From an uncultured Erysipelotrichaceae bacterium (GTDB taxonomy: Bacteria > Bacillota_I > Bacilli_A > RF39 > UBA660): DNA of 13,849 nucleotides. The stretch covers positions 1 through 13,849 of the forward strand of contig CACZQI010000064.1 of assembly GCA_902783345.1 (NCBI GenBank). Direction: 5' to 3'. A program made the position numbers and the translations under genes. Of this stretch, positions 13,706-13,849 are shown one piece after another (the stretch's first letter is position 1; each line of letters opens with the position of its first letter). The notes beneath the pieces were generated by a model. The model worked only from the letters and a program-made list of their open reading frames with translations, searched no databases and was not told the origin of the DNA.

Positions 13706-13849
13706 ATGGTTAGTGAATTAGAAAGACTTCTTGCAAATAGTTATGCACCATATGATAATATATGTTTTAGTAGCATTGTAGTTATGAAAGATAAAAATAC
13801 ATTTTCTGGGGTAATAATAAAAAATGATATCTTTAGAGATGCAATATAT
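13706..13849 (+). CDS. second cytidine deaminase-like protein, apparently lacking a zinc ligand (3' end outside window)
   Basis: An ATG directly after the cdd stop codon, with GGAGG (13696-13700) 5 bases upstream, opens a frame that runs to the window end (48 residues seen). It aligns without gaps to residues 1-48 of the preceding Cdd: NSYAP against NSYSP at 11-15, F33-x-G35-V36, I38 and N40 are shared, about a quarter identity overall. At the functional positions it differs: N37 is Ile, E39 is Lys, G46 is Ala, and the zinc ligand C48 is Tyr. It is therefore a tandem paralogue that looks catalytically dead, perhaps a structural partner of Cdd. The second zinc motif lies beyond the window, so the conclusion rests on the first half only. 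In related genomes era usually follows cdd. Confidence 0.7.
   Translation, partial: MVSELERLLANSYAPYDNICFSSIVVMKDKNTFSGVIIKNDIFRDAIY

Noticed and set aside
1..13849. CRISPR arrays, tRNA or rRNA genes, insertion sequence ends, prophage genes
   Set aside because: No regularly spaced repeats, no recognisable tRNA or rRNA sequence, and no terminal inverted repeats or phage genes were seen by reading; only the truncated nuclease-transposase gene hints at mobility.

Overview
The window comes from an AT-rich (roughly 27-30% G+C by eye) member of the Bacillota. The evidence is a T-box riboswitch, sporulation-family genes yqfC and yqfD, and the conserved ybeY-dgkA-cdd order. The base composition, the cysteine-free GatB N-terminus and an Asn-specific synthetase beside an archaeal/eukaryal-type AspRS suggest an uncultured Bacilli/Erysipelotrichia-like or Mollicutes-sister lineage. 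That placement is inference. All recognised genes are on the + strand and use the standard code with TGG for Trp. Of 16 stop codons only one is TGA, and an in-frame TAG follows it directly.

Layout. (1) 1-537: the 3' end of an Rpn/PDDEXK-type nuclease-transposase gene, cut by the window edge. (2) 634-1854: a membrane-bound family 2 glycosyltransferase. (3) 1864-2098: a strong sigma-A-type promoter and a complete T-box leader. (4) 2121-9906: a tightly packed translation operon, hisS - unknown gene - aspS - asnS - gatC - gatA - gatB. (5) 9927-10397: a small macro-domain-like protein with the best Shine-Dalgarno in the window. (6) 10415-10463: a terminator hairpin whose 3' arm is the start of the next gene. 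(7) 10448-12411: yqfC - yqfD - a VanZ-family gene, closed by a clear terminator. (8) 12453-13849: a promoter, then ybeY - dgkA - cdd - a second cdd-like gene that runs off the end.

How the genes work together. Region 4 supplies charged tRNAs. HisRS, AspRS and AsnRS load tRNA directly. GatCAB amidates mischarged Glu-tRNA(Gln), and perhaps Asp-tRNA(Asn) if the AspRS is non-discriminating. The T-box is the likely switch for the whole set. Its specifier loop contains GACAC, so Asp (GAC) and His (CAC) codons overlap. The structural register and the discriminator-contacting base favour tRNA-Asp, although hisS is the first gene. Regions 7-8 resemble the classical yqfC-yqfD-phoH-ybeY-dgkA-cdd-era neighbourhood of Firmicutes, but a VanZ gene stands where phoH normally lies.

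Most worth a second look: the overlapping Asp/His specifier and unusual expression platform of the T-box; the tandem cytidine deaminase pair, whose second copy appears to have lost a zinc ligand; the yqfC start buried in a terminator hairpin; the AspRS with neither known specificity signature; and two unassigned proteins inside or just after the aminoacylation operon.
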